A model generated the notes under the pieces. It was not told the origin of the DNA. It did not search any database and saw nothing but the letters and a program-made list of their open reading frames with translations. A stretch of DNA of 64,000 bases from Flavobacterium aquiphilum (GTDB lineage Bacteria; Bacteroidota; Bacteroidia; Flavobacteriales; Flavobacteriaceae), in contig NZ_CP114288.1 of the NCBI RefSeq assembly GCF_027111335.1, positions 4,898,001-4,962,000 of the forward strand. Reading direction: 5' to 3'. The position numbers and the translations under genes are program-made. Below, piece after piece: positions 1 through 8,802 of the stretch (position 1 is its first letter; the number at the start of each line of letters is the position of its first letter).

Positions 1-1149
1 GGAAACAAAGTTGGATATATAGACATGGAGTATATTTTACAAAATGTCCCCAACTATGTTGAAGCTAAAGCTCAATTAGAGCAGAAAGCCGAACAATGGA
101 AAAAAGAAATTGAAGCCAAAAAAATAGAAATAAATAAACTTTCTGAAGCTTTAAAAGCTGAAAAGCCATTATTGACAGCTGAATTAATTGAGGAAAGAGA
201 AACGGAAATAAAGTTCCTTGAAACTGAAAAATTAGATTATCAACAAAAAAGATTTGGCCCTAATGGCGATTTAGTAATACAAAAGGCAGGGTTAGTTAAA
301 CCCATCCAAGATCAAGTTTTTACCGCTGTTCAGGATATTGCAGAAGCAAAAAAATACGACTTCATATTTGACAAATCATCCCATTTAACTATTCTTTTTG
401 CTGCGAAAAGATTTGATATTAGTGATCAAGTAATTCGAATGTTGAATCGAACCGATAAAAGAGAGCAATTATCCAAAAAGCAACTGAAAGAGGAAGAAGC
501 GAAAGAGAAGTTAGAAGATGAAATAGATGAAAATCCAGCTGTTGCCGAAAGAGAAAAAGCATTATTAGATAAAAAAGCGGCCAGGGAAAAATTAGTTGCC
601 GACAAAAAAGCAGCTCAGGAAGAGACCAAAAGAAAATACGAAGAAAGAAGACAACAATTATTGCAGGAAAGAGATGCTAAAAAAAATGGCACAGTTGTTG
701 CTCCATCTAAAACAGAAGGAACAGATACTGCCAAAAAAGCAACCGAAGAGTCCAAAGCAAACATATACGAGGAACGTAAAAAAGCCTTAGAAGAAAAAAG
801 AAAAAAAACGCTTGAAGAAAGAGAAGCTAATAAAAAAGCTACTGGAGTTGCACCGGCTAAAACAGCAGAAGACGCAAAATCTTTCACTCCAAGTACGGTG
901 ACAGACAAAACAGAGACTTCTAAAAAAGCGACAGAAGAAGTTAAGCCTGCTGATGTTAAAACAGTTGATGCAAAACCTGAGACTGAAGCACCAAAAACAA
1001 GCGTCTACGAGGAACGCAAAAAAGCTTTAGAAGAAAAAAGAAAAAAAATACTCGAAGAAAGAGAAGCTGCAAAAAAAGCAGCAGAAGAAAAAAGATTAAA
1101 AGAAATACAAGAGAAAGAAGCTTTAAAAAAAGCTAATGAAGTAAAATAA
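1..1149 (+). CDS. OmpH/Skp-family periplasmic chaperone, 5' end cut by window
   Basis: The reading frame is open from base 1 (codons GNKVGYID precede the first ATG at 25), so the true start lies upstream and the ATG at 25 is internal. The text KVGYIDMEYILQNVPNY is the usual start of the mature OmpH/Skp domain. Skp-like proteins hold unfolded outer-membrane proteins in the periplasm for the BAM complex. The OmpH-like part covers roughly the first 150 visible residues. The rest is a Lys/Glu/Ala-rich coiled-coil tail containing three versions of a YEERKKALEEKRKK unit (around residues 210, 250 and 330), separated by Thr/Ala/Pro-rich linkers. Skp proteins are normally about 160-180 residues, so the tail is an extension. 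A second, normal-length OmpH gene follows 40 bp downstream. The family call is firm; the role of the tail is unknown. Confidence 0.85.
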   Translation, partial: GNKVGYIDMEYILQNVPNYVEAKAQLEQKAEQWKKEIEAKKIEINKLSEALKAEKPLLTAELIEERETEIKFLETEKLDYQQKRFGPNGDLVIQKAGLVKPIQDQVFTAVQDIAEAKKYDFIFDKSSHLTILFAAKRFDISDQVIRMLNRTDKREQLSKKQLKEEEAKEKLEDEIDENPAVAEREKALLDKKAAREKLVADKKAAQEETKRKYEERRQQLLQERDAKKNGTVVAPSKTEGTDTAKKATEESKANIYEERKKALEEKRKKTLEEREANKKATGVAPAKTAEDAKSFTPSTVTDKTETSKKATEEVKPADVKTVDAKPETEAPKTSVYEERKKALEEKRKKILEEREAAKKAAEEKRLKEIQEKEALKKANEVK

Positions 1150-1189
1150 ATTAACTAAACAAATTCTAATTATTTAATATTTTAAAACA

Positions 1190-1690
1190 ATGAAACAATT
1201 CAAAACTTTATTAATTGCTGCGATACTATTTTTAGGTGCAACTCAAATTTCAAGTGCTCAAACTAAGGTAGCTCATGTCGACACACAGGAAATCATCTCT
1301 AAGATGCCAGCTATGCTTGATGCTCAAAAACAATTGGAAAAATTGAGTGGTACTTATGATGCAGAGATCAAAAAGATGATTGATGAATACCAAGCAAAAT
1401 TAAAAAATTATGATGCTGAGGCATCAAAGGTAACTGAAGCTGTTAACGTAGAGCGTCAAAAAGAAGTTCAAGATATGCAAAAAAGAATCGGTGACTATAG
1501 AGATAATGCTCAAAAAGAATTGCAAAAAAAGCAAGAAGAAATCATGAAACCACTTTATGACAAAGTAAAAGCTTCTATCCAAAAAATTGGTAAAGCAAAA
1601 GGTTTCCAATATGTTCTTGACTCATCTTCACTTTTACTTGCTGATGGAACAAACATCACTGTTGACGTAAAAAAAGATTTAGGTTTTTAA
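1190..1690 (+). CDS. OmpH/Skp-family periplasmic chaperone
   Basis: This 166-residue protein has a clear signal peptide (MKQFKTLLIAAILFLGATQ, cleavage near SSA-Q24), then KVAHVDTQEIISKMPAMLDA, the N-terminal beta-strand/helix signature of OmpH/Skp. A long charged helical segment (about residues 45-125) forms the coiled-coil tentacle of the family, and the C-terminal FQYVLDSSSLLLADG segment returns to the trimer body. It would act as a periplasmic holdase for outer-membrane proteins. It lies 40 bp after a longer OmpH paralogue on the same strand and is followed by a strong terminator, so the two are probably co-transcribed. The length is normal for the family. Confidence 0.9.
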   Translation: MKQFKTLLIAAILFLGATQISSAQTKVAHVDTQEIISKMPAMLDAQKQLEKLSGTYDAEIKKMIDEYQAKLKNYDAEASKVTEAVNVERQKEVQDMQKRIGDYRDNAQKELQKKQEEIMKPLYDKVKASIQKIGKAKGFQYVLDSSSLLLADGTNITVDVKKDLGF

Positions 1691-1709
1691 TATCAAACGA
1701 ATCAATAAC

Positions 1710-1750
1710 AAACTGCTCCTCCAAAGATTTGGTGTGAGCAGTTTTTTTTT
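1710..1750 (+). terminator. Rho-independent terminator after the OmpH pair
   Basis: A perfect 9-bp stem (AAACTGCTC, 1710-1718, with GAGCAGTTT, 1735-1743) is followed directly by a run of T. It lies 20 bp after the OmpH stop codon and separates that operon from murI. Confidence 0.85.
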
Positions 1751-1786
1751 ACATAAAAAATTATAGTATATTTAAACTGTAGCTTT

Positions 1787-1794
1787 TAAATTTG
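1787..1794 (+). promoter_or_regulatory. Possible -7 box (TAnnTTTG) for murI
   Basis: TAAATTTG matches the Bacteroidota -7 consensus. It ends only 6 bases before the murI ATG, so use of this box would give an almost leaderless transcript. No TTTG box was found at the expected distance upstream, so support is partial. Confidence 0.35.
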
Positions 1795-1799
1795 CAAGC

Positions 1800-2576
1800 A
1801 TGACAAACGATAGACCAATTGGCGTTTTTGACTCAGGAATTGGAGGAACTTCCATCTGGAAAGCCATTCATGATTTAATGCCAAATGAACAAACAATCTA
1901 CCTTGCCGACAGCAAGAATGCTCCTTATGGACAAAAATCAAAAGCAGAGATCGTTGCCTTGAGCATGAAAAACACTGACTTATTGATTGAAATGGGATGC
2001 AAACTGATCGTTGTAGCCTGCAATACTGCAACAACCAATGCCATACAGGAATTAAGAGCCAAATATGATATTCCATTCATTGGCATAGAACCAGCCATAA
2101 AACCTGCAGCAACAAACTCCAAAACCCAAACAATTGGCATCTTGGCGACAAAAGGAACATTAAATAGTGAACTTTTTAATAAAACAGCAGAGAAATACCA
2201 AGACACCAAAATCATTGAGCAAATAGGTTACGGATTGGTTCAGTTAATTGAAGATGGTCAGATCAATTCTCAAGAAATGACACAACTATTATATTCCTAT
2301 TTAACACCAATGATTGAGGCCAATATTGACTATCTCGTTTTAGGTTGCAGTCACTATCCTTATTTAATTCCTCAAATAAAGAAAATCCTTCCGGAACACA
2401 TCCAAATCATTGATTCAGGGCAAGCTGTTGCCAAACAAACCCAAAACGTACTACGTGAAAAAGTTGGCTTTACGACTGCAAAAAACAGTAATCCAATCTT
2501 TTACACCAACACCAACCCCAAAGTTTTAAGCGAAATTCTAGAAAACAAATATCCTGTTGAAGAAAAAGATTTTTAA
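1800..2576 (+). CDS. murI: Glutamate racemase
   Basis: MurI interconverts L- and D-glutamate to supply D-Glu for peptidoglycan. The 258-residue protein has the family motifs in order: DSGIGGTS near residue 11, VVACNTATT with catalytic Cys74, and LGCSHYPYL with Cys183 and His185. These are the two acid/base cysteines of cofactor-independent racemases. Length is typical. It is expressed on its own between the OmpH terminator and a convergent gene on the other strand; the two stop codons are one base apart (2576 and 2578). Confidence 0.95.
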   Translation: MTNDRPIGVFDSGIGGTSIWKAIHDLMPNEQTIYLADSKNAPYGQKSKAEIVALSMKNTDLLIEMGCKLIVVACNTATTNAIQELRAKYDIPFIGIEPAIKPAATNSKTQTIGILATKGTLNSELFNKTAEKYQDTKIIEQIGYGLVQLIEDGQINSQEMTQLLYSYLTPMIEANIDYLVLGCSHYPYLIPQIKKILPEHIQIIDSGQAVAKQTQNVLREKVGFTTAKNSNPIFYTNTNPKVLSEILENKYPVEEKDF

Positions 2577-2577
2577 A

Positions 2578-3816
2578 CTAATCTAACTTTTTCCTAACGA
2601 ACCAAATCCCATCTAAATTAAGATTCAAGGTCAATTTATGATAATTTTCCTGAACTAAAGAATTTGTTATTTGTCCCTTTTGGCCATAAGAATAGGAAAT
2701 AAATAACGAGGATGAAAGTTGATCTAAAGGCAATGAAAGCCCGACAGAAAAACTCTTGTCTTCAATTTTTTTATTGTCCACCTCTAAATAACCTGTGTCA
2801 TAATTAAAACCTGTAGCATATTTTATCCTGTCAAAATAATTTCTGGACACTTTTTTCTTTTGATAAGAAAATCCCAATCCAAACTTTTCCTGATTGGAAA
2901 AAGTCCCATACAAATCTGATTGATTGGTAGCATCCCAAAAGTCTTTTTCATAATCAAAAGTTATGTTTAGCTTATTTTTAAAAGACTTATTGAACCCCAC
3001 TCCTATTTCCAGTGGCAAATAAAAATCATCAGTATTGGATTTTACTTCATCCTCCAAATCGTAAGTTCCGGAAGTGTTTGTAACAGTAACCGATTGAATT
3101 TTGCTGGCATTTACTCTTGATGGTGATTTTACATTCAACCCAAAAGTAAGCGATGGATCTGCTTTGAATTGTGTACTTAAAATTGGACGAATACCGCTAT
3201 AACTTACTTTTTTATCGATAGTTGTAACCGAGTTATTGATTTCATAAGTTCTATTATCAGTAGTATTTCCAAATAACACGGAACCAGTTAACCCAAAAGA
3301 TAATTTATTACTCACTTTATAAGCATACGAAAAATCCAAATTATTCAATCCTCCAGTTCCCAATACATCCAAATAATAATATTCATTACTACTATCTATT
3401 ATTGGAATTTTAAGTCCTGAAATCTTAAAAGAAGAGCTGGAATAAGGCATCATTGCTACACTAACCGCCGATTTTTTAGTGATTGGAAAAGCAAAAGCAA
3501 AATGAGAAAATTGAAAATTATTTCGATTTTCAACCCGTTGACTATTTTCAAATGAGGTCTGAATCCCTTTTCCTCCAACTTCAAAAAAGAAATTGTTCTC
3601 CGGAATATCAACAAGTGAAGCAGCATTCTTATTATTGATAAAATTTTCCGAAGACAATGCTACACCCGCTGTTCCCAAGGACGGTATCAGCCCAAAATTC
3701 GCTTCATACAGACTCCCTAACCCATAAAGAGAATAAGGCGAAGTCGAAATACTTTGAGAATGGGAGAAAAAGGACGTAAAAAACACTAAAACCAATAAAA
3801 GGCAACTCTTTTTCAT
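2578..3816 (-). CDS. Outer-membrane beta-barrel protein, function unknown
   Basis: The 412-residue protein has a Sec signal peptide (MKKSCLLLVLVFFTSFFSHS-Q) followed by many short alternating amphipathic strands. The N-terminal text (SPYSLYGLGSLYEANFG, SLGTAGVALSS, NNKNAASLVDIPENNFFFEV) resembles FadL/OmpP1-like barrel proteins of Bacteroidota, in which a plug-like N-terminus precedes a barrel. It starts directly after the stop codon of the DUF4270 lipoprotein gene (3816/3817), so the two are almost certainly one transcript, and the pairing suggests a shared envelope job. Substrate and role cannot be read from the sequence. Confidence 0.6.
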   Translation of the reverse strand: MKKSCLLLVLVFFTSFFSHSQSISTSPYSLYGLGSLYEANFGLIPSLGTAGVALSSENFINNKNAASLVDIPENNFFFEVGGKGIQTSFENSQRVENRNNFQFSHFAFAFPITKKSAVSVAMMPYSSSSFKISGLKIPIIDSSNEYYYLDVLGTGGLNNLDFSYAYKVSNKLSFGLTGSVLFGNTTDNRTYEINNSVTTIDKKVSYSGIRPILSTQFKADPSLTFGLNVKSPSRVNASKIQSVTVTNTSGTYDLEDEVKSNTDDFYLPLEIGVGFNKSFKNKLNITFDYEKDFWDATNQSDLYGTFSNQEKFGLGFSYQKKKVSRNYFDRIKYATGFNYDTGYLEVDNKKIEDKSFSVGLSLPLDQLSSSLFISYSYGQKGQITNSLVQENYHKLTLNLNLDGIWFVRKKLD

Positions 3817-5136
3817 TTAATAACTTATATAATAGATTTGTAATTTCATATGGCTCTCTTTACTATACTGATCACCTAAAGCAACTCTATCAACAACTTT
3901 GGATAAAATAGGCAACGTAAAAATCAAACCACTCTTCGAATCCGACTGCTTGAGCATTTCCTTTTGCAAAAAAGCTCCAACTGACAATTGATAACCTACT
4001 ATTTCATCAAATTCGTCATTGCCTTTCGTTAAAGTTGCAACCATAGTTCCTCCACTGGAATTGGTCAGTGTTGTTTTTATTCGGTTTAATTTATCAACAA
4101 CATATACATTCAAACTCTCCGGCAAAGGGAACATTTTAGAATAGGAATCCTTGACCGGTTTCATTATTAGTTTAGCATCTACAATAGCACCTTTTTCTGA
4201 AAGGTATTTCAATTGTTTGACATTGGGAAAATCGACTCGACAAACAATTCCGGTACCCGATTGAATAAATCCTTTATTACCGGTAAGTGAACTAGACAAA
4301 TTTGCTTTAGCTAAAGGCAGATCTTGAATCAATGTTCCTGCCCGGTCTGAAGAAATAGCGTTGAACTGCTTAGTAGCATCAGAAATAGCAAAATCCATGT
4401 GATATTTATTTCCAGCATCTCCTTTCCCTTTAGAATAATACAGACGAAGTACACTTGATAAGTTAAATCCAATTACACTGTTAGAATTTCCGGATTCAGA
4501 ACTTATTACAAAACCTTTCAAATAATCCGTAAAATCATCATAACTGGTAATTTCATTATTTTTAAATTTATTGAAGAACTCTAAACCGAATTCGTTACTC
4601 ACTTTAATATTGATACTATCTCTGCCAATTGGTTTTGGCTTGTAGCTTATTGTTCCCAAAATAGGACTGTCATAAGTTAAACTGGAACTATTGTAAAAAC
4701 TTTTATCGTCTTTATTCGGTTTAAAGTTTTGTGTAATTCTTCGAATATTTAACGTCTGTACTTTTGTAGTATCTGCAAAATAATAATCATCATATCTCAA
4801 AATCATCGCAATCGAATCAAACACATATCCAGTAGATTCGGTATCTGAACTCGAATTAAGATTGAAAGATGTTGTCGCAACTTGAAAATAACTGTCTGAT
4901 TTTACTTTTCCAAAAAGAGGATCATCATAATTCCCTACTAAAATTCTACTTTGATTGGAAGTTACTAGAGAATCTAACTTTATATTGGAAACATCAATGT
5001 TTACGGTATCAATCTCAATTACTTTATTTTTTATCGCCAAATAATCTGCCCCTACCACAAATTCCCCTGCGTCTGTATCCGAATCGCAGGAAACGATCAA
5101 TAAACCCAAAAACAACAAACTCAAAAACTTGTGCAT
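3817..5136 (-). CDS. DUF4270-family lipoprotein
   Basis: A 439-residue protein with a lipoprotein signal (MHKFLSLLFLGLLIVSC, lipobox IVSC at residues 14-17) followed by an acidic DSDTDAGEF stretch, often seen on exported Bacteroidota lipoproteins. The body contains features I associate with DUF4270: VGNYDDPLFGKVKSDSYFQ near residue 70 and a late AKLIMKPVKDSYSKMFPLPESLNVYVVD segment. Biochemical function is not established. It is translationally adjacent to the downstream barrel gene, which argues for a two-component outer-membrane unit. An earlier in-frame start seems unlikely because the signal peptide begins at this ATG. Confidence 0.75.
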   Translation of the reverse strand: MHKFLSLLFLGLLIVSCDSDTDAGEFVVGADYLAIKNKVIEIDTVNIDVSNIKLDSLVTSNQSRILVGNYDDPLFGKVKSDSYFQVATTSFNLNSSSDTESTGYVFDSIAMILRYDDYYFADTTKVQTLNIRRITQNFKPNKDDKSFYNSSSLTYDSPILGTISYKPKPIGRDSINIKVSNEFGLEFFNKFKNNEITSYDDFTDYLKGFVISSESGNSNSVIGFNLSSVLRLYYSKGKGDAGNKYHMDFAISDATKQFNAISSDRAGTLIQDLPLAKANLSSSLTGNKGFIQSGTGIVCRVDFPNVKQLKYLSEKGAIVDAKLIMKPVKDSYSKMFPLPESLNVYVVDKLNRIKTTLTNSSGGTMVATLTKGNDEFDEIVGYQLSVGAFLQKEMLKQSDSKSGLIFTLPILSKVVDRVALGDQYSKESHMKLQIYYISY

Positions 5137-5152
5137 AACTATATTTTTGAGG

Positions 5153-5160
5153 CAAATATA
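5153..5160 (-). promoter_or_regulatory. Possible -7 box for the DUF4270 operon
   Basis: On the minus strand this reads TATATTTG, matching TAnnTTTG, 17 bp upstream of the ATG at 5136. No convincing -33 TTTG was seen. The rest of 5161-5343 shows no gene. Confidence 0.4.
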
Positions 5161-5343
5161 TAAGCGCCCTTACCTGCAGTCCTAATAACATATACGATTC
5201 CGCATAATCCATCTATAAAGAGCAACAAACAGTCTATAACTTATTATGTCTTCTAAAATCCGCATTCAGCCAAAATAATTGCCCATTTGTCTATTGAATG
5301 AAGCGATGCATATATATTCTTTTTTAATCATTGGCAACACAAC

Positions 5344-5351
5344 TACTTTTG
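5344..5351 (+). promoter_or_regulatory. Possible -7 box for the 5368-9519 cassette
   Basis: TACTTTTG matches TAnnTTTG and lies 16 bp before the first ATG of the five-gene cassette. A -33 element at standard spacing was not found. Confidence 0.4.
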
Positions 5352-5367
5352 AACCAATAATTAAATA

Positions 5368-6231
5368 ATGAGAATAAAAAAATTTACAAAGCTTTTGATA
5401 TTGATTCCAATGTTTAGTGTTTATGCGCAAAAAGGTCTTTCTGTTGATCTGAACTTAAAAACGGAACCTATAGACAACGGCTCAATAAAACAAACCGGAA
5501 TTGGGTTTATATTTCTTAAGGATATTGGAACTAAAAATAAATTGATTAGTACTTTTAAATACAAAAACACAACCGTTACAGATGAAGTCGAAACCTATTT
5601 ATTGAAAAATTACACCACAAATTATAGCAGCACTAGCTTTAATAGTTTCGAAAATATTTTTGAATTTTCTCATCAGTTAACCGAAAAAACAAAATTGAAC
5701 ATAGAGATACAACCGACAGTTAATTATGAGAGTAACTTTGATTTTTCGGACATAAGCATTTTAGGAGGCGTTGAATTGAGCCAATCAATTAACAAAAACA
5801 CCAGTATTGTTTTAGGGATAAAGAGAATGACTGTTTTTGGGAAACCCGAAATACTCCCAACATTTTCCTATAATCACCAATTCAGCGACAAGGTAAATTT
5901 AAAATTAGGATTCCCTAATGCTGAACTATCCTTCTCGAATTCGATTCGGAATAAATTTAGTTTAAACAATGACTTTAGCGGAAGCAGTTACAATCTAAAT
6001 TCTCCAATAATAACCGAAGATTCAAATACCATATCAAAACTAGGATTCTCACAAATGGAAACCACATTGCAATTCGAAAGAAACTTAGATACTTCTTGGT
6101 TTCTCGACATCAAAGGAGGATATTCATCAAACAAGGAATTTAAATTTTCAGATGAAAACAGAACAACCGAAATGAATAAGGACTTAAAAAATGGCGGCGT
6201 CTATTCTGTCAGTATAAAATATAAATTTTAA
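5368..6231 (+). CDS. Putative outer-membrane beta-barrel protein
   Basis: The 287-residue protein has a signal peptide ending in VYA-Q (residues 18-21). The remainder is rich in alternating strands with aromatic ends (TKNKLISTFKYKNT, NKNTSIVLGIKRMT, KVNLKLGFPN) and ends in a terminal phenylalanine (VSIKYKF), the classic mark of a BAM-inserted barrel. I do not recognise the family with certainty; it could belong to one of the DUF barrel families seen beside LytTR systems in Flavobacteriaceae. It is first in a same-strand cassette, 8 bp before a Kelch lipoprotein, and may form the outer-membrane part of that unit. Confidence 0.6.
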   Translation: MRIKKFTKLLILIPMFSVYAQKGLSVDLNLKTEPIDNGSIKQTGIGFIFLKDIGTKNKLISTFKYKNTTVTDEVETYLLKNYTTNYSSTSFNSFENIFEFSHQLTEKTKLNIEIQPTVNYESNFDFSDISILGGVELSQSINKNTSIVLGIKRMTVFGKPEILPTFSYNHQFSDKVNLKLGFPNAELSFSNSIRNKFSLNNDFSGSSYNLNSPIITEDSNTISKLGFSQMETTLQFERNLDTSWFLDIKGGYSSNKEFKFSDENRTTEMNKDLKNGGVYSVSIKYKF

Positions 6232-6239
6232 CAAACACC

Positions 6240-7247
6240 ATGCACATTATGAAACACTTAAAAAAAGGGATATTTCTCAGTACTTTACTCATTGCCTTAA
6301 TTTGCATCAGCTGCAACAATGATTCCGATGATGAAGAAATACTAGGAAACTGGATAAAAAAATCAGCTTTTGATGGTCCGGCAAGATCAAGTGCAGCCAG
6401 TTTCGTTATTGGCACATACGCTTATATAGCTACAGGATACACGGGTGACGAATACCTAAAAGACATGTGGGCATACAACTCAGAAGGCGATTATTGGGAA
6501 CAAAAAGCAGATTTCATAGGAGTTCCCAGAAGTTCCAGTTCAGGTTTTGAATTGGACGGAAAAGGATATATTGGACTTGGTTATGATGGAACCAATAAAT
6601 TAAAAGACTTTTACGAATACAATCCAACTACCAATACTTGGACACAAAAAGCAGATTTTGCCGGAACAGCCCGATATGGTGCAGTAGCTTTCCAAGTAGG
6701 AGGAAAAGCTTTAATGGGAACTGGATATGATGGTAATTATTTAAAAGATTTTTACCAATATAATCCAACTGATAATTCCTGGGCTCAAATTAATGGGTTT
6801 AGCGGCAACAAAAGAAGAAATGCGACTGTATTTATCATTGATGGGATTGCTTACTTTGGAACAGGTATAAACAGCGGTGTGAACCAAGTTGACTTTTGGG
6901 CATTTGATCCAAATACCGAAATTTGGACACGAAAAAGAGACTTAGATGATGACGAAGACGATCACGACGCCTACACCATCAAAAGAGCTAACGCTTCCAG
7001 TTTTTCAATTAATGGTTTGGGATATATTTGTTGTGGTGACAGTAGCAACAGTATTTGGGAATACAACCCTAAAACTGATATATGGAAACAAAAAACAGCT
7101 TTGGAAGGTTCAGGAAGATCTGATGCAGTAGGAATAACACTCAACGAAGAAAGAGGTTTTGTGGTACTTGGAAAATCAGGAACATCCTATTTTGATGATG
7201 TATGGGAATTCAAACCAAACGACGAACAAAATGACGACGACAACTAA
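6240..7247 (+). CDS. Kelch-repeat lipoprotein
   Basis: A 335-residue lipoprotein: the signal sequence ends in the lipobox CISC, followed by an acidic NNDSDDEE tail. Translation may begin at the ATG at 6240 or the one at 6249. The body is a Kelch beta-propeller with about six blades, each showing R-S/A-A-x-F...G-x-G-Y/G-x-x-LKDFY-YNP-W-Q (for example GLGYDGTNKLKDFYEYNP, GTGYDGNYLKDFYQYNP). Kelch propellers bind carbohydrates or proteins. The gene lies 8 bp after the barrel gene and overlaps the DUF4907 gene by 17 bp, so it belongs to the same operon. The propeller assignment is firm; the ligand is unknown. Confidence 0.85.
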   Translation: MHIMKHLKKGIFLSTLLIALICISCNNDSDDEEILGNWIKKSAFDGPARSSAASFVIGTYAYIATGYTGDEYLKDMWAYNSEGDYWEQKADFIGVPRSSSSGFELDGKGYIGLGYDGTNKLKDFYEYNPTTNTWTQKADFAGTARYGAVAFQVGGKALMGTGYDGNYLKDFYQYNPTDNSWAQINGFSGNKRRNATVFIIDGIAYFGTGINSGVNQVDFWAFDPNTEIWTRKRDLDDDEDDHDAYTIKRANASSFSINGLGYICCGDSSNSIWEYNPKTDIWKQKTALEGSGRSDAVGITLNEERGFVVLGKSGTSYFDDVWEFKPNDEQNDDDN

Positions 7248-7596
7248 TAACAAAAACAAATTCTTCCGTGAACAATTACGGAAGAATTTTTCATTTCCAT
7301 TTAATTTATCAATAATTATACTATTAGTAGCAATACTGCTTTTAATTTCGTTCCCAAAGGAAAAAAAATTAGATGTTGCAACTATTAAACTTAATCAAGG
7401 TTGGGGATACGTCATTACAAACAATAATCGGATAATTATAAAACAAACGATTATCCCTGTCATCAGTAAAAACAAAAGTTTCCAAACTGAGAAAGAAGCT
7501 ATGGCAGTAGGACAATTGGTAATGAAAAAACTAGAAACAAATTTATCTCCGACCATTACCAAAAAAGATTTAATTTTATTAAAAATAAAACTGTAA
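7231..7596 (+). CDS. DUF4907-type membrane-anchored protein
   Basis: I place the start at the ATG at 7231, overlapping the Kelch stop by 17 bp; an upstream ATG at 7159 only reads through Kelch codons in another frame. The 121-residue product has a polar N-terminus, one membrane segment (SIIILLVAILLLISF), and a periplasmic domain with LNQGWGYVITNNNRIIIKQTIIPVI and FQTEKEAMAVGQLVMKKL. This pattern matches DUF4907 proteins known from Bacteroidota, whose function is unknown. The stop codon abuts the ATG of the histidine kinase gene (7596/7597), implying translational coupling with a signalling protein. Confidence 0.65.
   Translation: MTTTTNNKNKFFREQLRKNFSFPFNLSIIILLVAILLLISFPKEKKLDVATIKLNQGWGYVITNNNRIIIKQTIIPVISKNKSFQTEKEAMAVGQLVMKKLETNLSPTITKKDLILLKIKL
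7258..7291 (+). terminator. Hairpin with T-run inside the DUF4907 start region (possible attenuator)
   Basis: Perfect 12-bp arms (AAATTCTTCCGT at 7258-7269 and ACGGAAGAATTT at 7278-7289) with an 8-nt loop are followed by a short T run. This has the form of an intrinsic terminator located just after the Kelch stop codon but inside the next reading frame, so it could reduce expression of the downstream kinase genes relative to the surface proteins. Confidence 0.55.
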
Positions 7597-8688
7597 ATGA
7601 ATTTCGTATCAATAAAAAACAATGACTCTAACAAAATACTCATTCACAGTATCATTTGGTGTTTTTTTATTAGTACCTCTCTCATTCAGTTTTACGAAAG
7701 CCCTTTTCAAATCAACAATGATTTTTACTTCCAGTGGATTTCTGGAATAGCGCTGTTTTATCTGAATTACGTTTATCTTGTTCCTCATTTGCTTTTGCAA
7801 AAAAAATATGGATCTTACTTAGGGATCATATTTCTTTTGATAGTAATTATCATGCTTTGCAAATACCAGTTTTTTATGCCAGAGTTTCGGGAAATGAGAC
7901 CACCAAATCATATGTCCGATGACAAAATTCATACGCTTAGGAACGAAATCGAGTTTAGAAACCACAGAAGAAAACAGCCGTTTTTCTTTAAAATTTTCCC
8001 TTCTTTCTTTTATATTTTAATTGTAGCTATCGGAACAATAATCAAAACATTATCCGAATTTTATAGCGATCAACAAAATAAGTTACTAGCAGAAAGCCAA
8101 AGAACCTCAACGGAATTAAACTATCTAAGAAAGCAAACCAATCCTCATTTTTTGTTCAATTCCCTTAATAGTATCTACTCACTTGCCCATAAAAAATCAG
8201 ACTTAGTGCCCGATGCCATTGTGACTTTGTCGGAAATGATGCGGTATATGCTTTATGAAACTGACAATAAAACGGTTTTACTGGAAAAGGAAATTGATTA
8301 CATTAAAAATTTTATTGATTTACAAAAACTTCGACTTAACAATATTGAAAATATTAGCATAAACGTTCATGGTGACACCAAAAATAAGTTTATCGAACCT
8401 CTGCTATTAATTTCATTTATTGAGAACGCATTCAAATACGGAACCGATTATAAAGGTGCAGCTTTCGTCAAAATTGTAATAACCATTGAAGAAAACGTGT
8501 TGACATTTTGGGTGGAAAACAAAATCGAAAACAATAAAAAAGATCCTGAAAATTCAGGAATTGGTTTATCCAACATTGAGAACAGACTTAATTTGCTGTA
8601 CCCAAACGCCCATGAACTGAATATATCTACTACAGATGCAAAATATACCGTACATTTGATTTTAGAATTAGACAAAATTCAGGCTTAG
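7597..8688 (+). CDS. LytS/YehU-type sensor histidine kinase
   Basis: The 363-residue protein has four hydrophobic segments in the first 150 residues, then a coiled linker and the His_kinase domain (PF06580 type): KQTNPHFLFNSLNSIYSLA with phospho-acceptor His184, the N-box LISFIENAFKYG (Asn277) and the nucleotide-binding GIGLSNIENRL near residue 321. It should autophosphorylate and pass phosphate to the LytTR regulator encoded 114 bp downstream. There is no periplasmic sensor domain of any size, so the stimulus is probably sensed in the membrane or through the co-transcribed envelope proteins. Confidence 0.9.
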   Translation: MNFVSIKNNDSNKILIHSIIWCFFISTSLIQFYESPFQINNDFYFQWISGIALFYLNYVYLVPHLLLQKKYGSYLGIIFLLIVIIMLCKYQFFMPEFREMRPPNHMSDDKIHTLRNEIEFRNHRRKQPFFFKIFPSFFYILIVAIGTIIKTLSEFYSDQQNKLLAESQRTSTELNYLRKQTNPHFLFNSLNSIYSLAHKKSDLVPDAIVTLSEMMRYMLYETDNKTVLLEKEIDYIKNFIDLQKLRLNNIENISINVHGDTKNKFIEPLLLISFIENAFKYGTDYKGAAFVKIVITIEENVLTFWVENKIENNKKDPENSGIGLSNIENRLNLLYPNAHELNISTTDAKYTVHLILELDKIQA

Positions 8689-8802
8689 GCAGCTTCTTAA
8701 ATATAGAAACATAAAATCGCCATTAACACACAACTGTTGAAATCAAACACGAATAAATAAAAGGCGATTAAAAATGTCCATAAAAAAATAATTTTTTCAA
8801 AT

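Noticed and set aside
7159..7230. Upstream start for the DUF4907 gene
   Set aside because: These codons read the Kelch gene in another frame; the ATG at 7231 gives the expected short N-terminus and membrane segment.
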